From NCBI GenBank assembly GCA_964389475.1, contig CAYMFD010000150.1:1-6557 (forward strand): a stretch of DNA of 6,557 nucleotides. Direction: 5' to 3'. The notes below the pieces were generated by a model. That model ran no database searches. It was given only the letters and a program-made list of their open reading frames with translations, and had not been told where the DNA came from. How positions within the stretch are numbered: position 1 is the stretch's first letter; each line of letters begins with the position of its first letter. The translations under genes and the position numbers were made by a program. This document shows positions 6,527-6,557 of this stretch, in pieces. Origin of the DNA: CAYMFD01 sp964389475 (GTDB taxonomy: Bacteria; Bacteroidota; Bacteroidia; Chitinophagales; Saprospiraceae).

Positions 6527-6557
6527 AGATGTAAGATTATAGATGTCAGATGTCAGA
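6527..6557. repeat. AGATGTCAGA short repeats at window end
   Basis: Just after the ccmC stop the sequence contains AGATGTAAGA (6527-6536), then AGATGTCAGA at 6541-6550 and again at 6548-6557, the last two overlapping with a 7-base period. The array reaches the window edge, so its full length is unknown. Similar short-period intergenic repeats occur in Bacteroidota genomes. It sits where ccmE or another cytochrome-maturation gene would be expected next, so it may separate ccmC from the rest of the operon. Confidence 0.5.

Overview
The window looks like chromosomal DNA of a member of the Bacteroidota. The reasons are the sequence style of an FtsE-like ATPase (VFQDFKLF after the Walker A region), the CcmB-CcmC pair with a SLHPGNGGNP histidine motif, and mostly A/T-rich or pyrimidine-rich leaders instead of strong Shine-Dalgarno sites. 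Base composition of the genes is close to even. A narrower placement (for example Saprospiria or Cytophagia) is only a guess. Four protein genes are well supported, arranged as two divergent pairs.

Layout: positions 1-813 hold no convincing gene. They contain several inverted repeats: a structured stretch at about 226-320, a palindromic element at 598-631, and a long imperfect hairpin at 642-708 of the CTTCGA...CTCAGC type. Positions 814-4514 are a minus-strand pair. The upstream gene is an FtsE-like ABC ATPase (3837-4514), whose stop overlaps the start of a full-length SbcC (814-3840) in an ATGA overlap with a good internal Shine-Dalgarno sequence. Positions 4515-4773 form the divergent intergenic region. 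Positions 4774-6520 are a plus-strand pair for cytochrome c maturation: ccmB, then a CcmC/CcsA-type heme-handling protein. The last 31 bases are short AGATGTCAGA repeats that run off the window.

How the genes relate: CcmB and CcmC are membrane parts of System I cytochrome c biogenesis and probably continue into ccmE/ccmF beyond the window. FtsE works in cell division with FtsX, and SbcC in DNA end processing with SbcD. Neither partner is present, so the minus-strand pair joins two ATP-binding-cassette ATPases that have no known shared pathway but are translationally coupled.

The most interesting item is the CcmC protein. It is much longer than usual (350 residues against roughly 220-250) because about 130 residues, predicted to be periplasmic and resembling an IPT/TIG immunoglobulin-like fold, sit between its first membrane helix and the conserved core. 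I see no defence system, CRISPR array, transposase, rRNA or tRNA, and no clear evidence of a wholly new system.
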